Positions 62,211 through 64,000 of a stretch of DNA of 64,000 nucleotides are shown in pieces (position 1 is the stretch's first letter; every line of letters begins with the position of its first letter). The stretch covers positions 3,162,001 to 3,226,000 of the forward strand of contig NZ_CP061038.1 of assembly GCF_014490665.1 (NCBI RefSeq), in the 5' to 3' direction. Source of the stretch: Sphingomonas alpina. Its GTDB lineage: Bacteria; Pseudomonadota; Alphaproteobacteria; Sphingomonadales; Sphingomonadaceae. The position numbers were made by a program, and so were the translations under genes. The notes beneath the pieces were generated by a model. It did not search any database. It saw only the letters and a list, made by a program, of their open reading frames with translations, and was not told where the DNA came from.

Positions 62211-62222
62211 AATTGCGCAATT
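62211..62222. promoter_or_regulatory. Palindrome in the Lrp / leucine dehydrogenase intergenic region
   Basis: AATTGCGCAATT, a perfect 12-bp palindrome in an AT-rich stretch of about 85 bases (62152-62238) that also has direct repeats CAATCTACAATCTACAAT. A good candidate for the binding site of the divergent Lrp-type regulator. Confidence 0.5.
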
Positions 62223-62268
62223 TTTATCAGCTTCACCCATGGTAATTATCGACCGGAAGGAGAAGCAG

Positions 62269-63330
62269 ATGATCGCCCAAGCCCTGCGTCCGGCCGATTT
62301 CGAGGAATGCCTGCACGTCATCGACGACAAGGCCAGCGGTGTTCAGGGGGTCATTGCGATTCATTCAATGGCCCGCGGCCCCGCGGCCGGCGGGTGCCGG
62401 TTCTGGCATTACGACTCTCCGGCGGCGATGCACGCCGACGCCGTCCGGCTGGCGCGCGGCATGAGCTACAAGAACGCCATGGCCGACCTGCCCTTTGGCG
62501 GGGGCAAGGCGGTGCTGCGCCGCCCCACCGGGTCATTCGACCGCGCCACGGTCTTTCGCGTGTTCGCAGACGCCGTGGCGGCACTGGACGGCGCCTATAT
62601 CACGGCCGAGGATGTCGGTACGAGCATCGCCGACATGAAGGCCGTCCGTGAGCGCACCCGCTATGTGGCGGGGCTTGAGCCCCGTCCCGGCAAGGCCGGC
62701 GGGGACCCTTCGCCCTGGACCGCGCTGGGAATCTTCGAATCGATGAAGGCGACTACTCGCTTTGCGCTCGGATCCGAGCTCAAGGGATTAACCGTCGCGG
62801 TGCAGGGCACCGGTAATGTCGGCATGCATTTGTGCCGTCTGCTCGCGGATGCAGGAGCAAAGCTCATCGTTGCGGATGTCGATCGGCATCGCGTGGAGCA
62901 AGTGACCCTTGCCCTCGGCGCGCGCGCGGTGAGCGTGGAAGAGATCATCGGGGTCGAGGCGGATGTCTTCGCACCCTGCGCCCTTGGCGGGGTCCTCGAT
63001 GCGGCCAGCATTCCGCGGCTCCGCGCCCGAATCGTCTGCGGCGGGGCCAACAATCAGCTGGCGACCGAAAGCGACGGGCAAATGCTGCTCGACCGCGGCA
63101 TCACCTATGCTCCCGATTATGTCGTCAATGCCGGTGGCATCATCAATGTCGCCGCCGAATATCTGGGCGAGACACCGGGACAGGTGCACGAACGCGTGCG
63201 GAAGATTCCCGACCGCCTCCAGGTCATCCTGGCGCGCGCGGCGGCAGTGGGTGAACCGACCAACATCATCGCCGATGGCCTCGCCCGGCAAATCATCGCC
63301 GATGCGCGGCCGGTACCGATACATGCGTGA
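62269..63330 (+). CDS. Leucine (branched-chain amino acid) dehydrogenase
   Basis: NAD-dependent oxidative deamination of leucine, valine and isoleucine. The 353-residue protein has GPAAGGCRFW, DLPFGGGKAVL (catalytic Lys about 80), ITAEDVGTSIADM, the nucleotide-binding VAVQGTGNVGMHLCRLL and GGANNQLATESDG. ATG at 62269 has AGGAG 8 bases upstream, better than ATG at 62239. Leucine rather than glutamate substrate is inferred from the short length (glutamate enzymes exceed 410). Confidence 0.87.
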   Translation: MIAQALRPADFEECLHVIDDKASGVQGVIAIHSMARGPAAGGCRFWHYDSPAAMHADAVRLARGMSYKNAMADLPFGGGKAVLRRPTGSFDRATVFRVFADAVAALDGAYITAEDVGTSIADMKAVRERTRYVAGLEPRPGKAGGDPSPWTALGIFESMKATTRFALGSELKGLTVAVQGTGNVGMHLCRLLADAGAKLIVADVDRHRVEQVTLALGARAVSVEEIIGVEADVFAPCALGGVLDAASIPRLRARIVCGGANNQLATESDGQMLLDRGITYAPDYVVNAGGIINVAAEYLGETPGQVHERVRKIPDRLQVILARAAAVGEPTNIIADGLARQIIADARPVPIHA

Positions 63331-63586
63331 CCTGGCGGTCGTCGAATTTCGGATACGCGCCCTGGCCGATGTGCAGACGCTGCTGCGGCTGGTCAACAAC
63401 TTCGCCCAGCGCGGCCTGACGCCGTCGGACCTGACGGCGCGGGTCGACGGCGCCTGGCTGGACATCTCGATCCGCCAGCCAGGCCTCGACCCAATGGGCG
63501 CTTCGCTGATCGCCGAGAAGATGCGCGCGACGCATCAGGTGAGTGCCGTGGAGATTCGAGCGCCCTGGGAAATGGTGCGCCAATGA
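63323..63586 (+). CDS. Small ACT-like domain protein coupled to leucine dehydrogenase
   Basis: ATG at 63323 overlaps the end of the dehydrogenase gene by 8 bases; product 87 residues: VVEFRIRALADVQTLLRLVNNFAQRGLTPSDLTARVDGAWLDISIRQP with a beta-alpha-beta-beta pattern like ACT/IlvM-type small subunits (regulatory domain binding amino acids). It could be an allosteric partner of the dehydrogenase. Confidence 0.6.
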   Translation: MRDLAVVEFRIRALADVQTLLRLVNNFAQRGLTPSDLTARVDGAWLDISIRQPGLDPMGASLIAEKMRATHQVSAVEIRAPWEMVRQ

Positions 63587-63651
63587 ACCGGATGCTCCAC
63601 CTCGCAAACACCCCCTATCGTCGAGCCTTTATTCGCCCCATTTAGGCGGGC

Positions 63652-64000
63652 ATGCACCGCGACACGACGACAGCTCAGGGAACCGGCCGGCCGCTGACAC
63701 CGGGCGAGGTCGCACTTGCCCGGTCGATGTACCATGACGGCATCGACCTGAGCGGGATCGAGATACGCCGCCGGAAATGGTTCTTCCTTCAACCGCGCAA
63801 CACCGTCATGGCGCCGACCGGCCATGTTCATTTCCATCCGCACAGCGACCTGTGGCGCGAAGATTTCAGTATCGAGGATGTCGAACTGCGCGGACTGTTC
63901 CTGCACGAACTCTGTCATATCTGGCAGAGCCAGCGCGGGCTTTTCCTGCCCCTTCGACGTCACCCTTTTTGCCGCTACGATTACGCCATCCGGCCGGGCC
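63652..64000 (+). CDS. Zincin-like protein (annotated 'vgr-related' in sphingomonads), 3'-truncated
   Basis: ATG at 63652; the frame is open to the right window edge (116 codons visible). It starts MHRDTTTAQGTGRPLTPGEV and has a HExxH zinc motif in LFLHELCHIWQSQRG (about 82-96), preceded by TGHVHFHPHSDLWRED. Such short proteins appear in sphingomonads, some near type VI secretion components, whence the common label. It may be a zinc protease or a structural zincin; the C-terminus is missing. Confidence 0.65.
   Translation, partial: MHRDTTTAQGTGRPLTPGEVALARSMYHDGIDLSGIEIRRRKWFFLQPRNTVMAPTGHVHFHPHSDLWREDFSIEDVELRGLFLHELCHIWQSQRGLFLPLRRHPFCRYDYAIRPG

Overview
This window is chromosomal DNA of an alphaproteobacterium of the Sphingomonadaceae, most likely Sphingomonas or a close relative. 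That is an inference from high GC, a GcrA cell-cycle regulator, the split b/b' stator genes of an alphaproteobacterial F0 operon, a large TonB-dependent receptor, an alphaproteobacterial RpoH-type promoter in front of dnaKJ, and the dispersed palindrome family whose translation gives HSRESGNP/RFRGDD-like peptides. No rRNA, tRNA, CRISPR array, intact transposase or prophage was seen. The first gene (trmL) and the last gene (a zincin-like protein) are cut by the window ends.

Layout. 1-8 kb: trmL, a frameshifted hemF, a GNAT enzyme, two membrane proteins, lipB, small exported proteins, and queC-queE behind a structured leader. 8-14 kb: hslO, argD-argF, a metzincin with a small exported partner, a GT1 glycosyltransferase and an ABC-2 permease. 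14.7-22 kb: gcrA, a TadE/TadG-type pair, an outer-membrane barrel, parE and a class-A-like serine hydrolase. 22-31 kb: a tightly overlapping run metZ-apaG-lysR-unknown-GNAT-membrane protein (minus strand), a PMT-type and a Dpm/GtrA-type glycosyltransferase, leuB and recO. 31-41 kb: a PadR-led three-gene operon, a glyoxalase-like protein, a DUF4336/FemAB-like/deacetylase-like cluster, a DUF3857-transglutaminase-TPR protein, uvrC and an SDR. 41.5-44.6 kb: the F0 part of ATP synthase (atpI-B-E-b'-b). 44.6-46.8 kb: an accessory island. 46.8-53.3 kb: a TonB-dependent receptor and a ydbH-ynbE-ydbL operon. 53.4-64 kb: radC, an EF-hand protein, purB, an endolysin-like protein, a 28-residue ORF, dnaK-dnaJ, a copper chaperone, and an Lrp regulator divergent from a leucine dehydrogenase with a small ACT-like partner.

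Most interesting items. (1) A family of exactly 88-nt structured elements occurs three times (5530-5617 minus, 22349-22436 plus, 32632-32719 plus), each time between the 3' ends of convergent genes. The ends are conserved; the sequence of the internal hairpin is replaced while its pairing is kept. I do not recognise it. (2) A 787-bp AT-rich cassette (45742-46528) is bounded by 26-bp near-perfect terminal inverted repeats and carries one SUKH/SMI1-KNR4-like gene. It abuts what looks like the C-terminal end of a REP-associated tyrosine transposase and lies downstream of a cluster of AACAGCCAGC repeats and a DUF5681 gene. (3) Structured or operator-like sequences precede queC, argD, tadE, the metzincin gene and the leucine dehydrogenase gene. 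(4) hemF is broken at a G-homopolymer.
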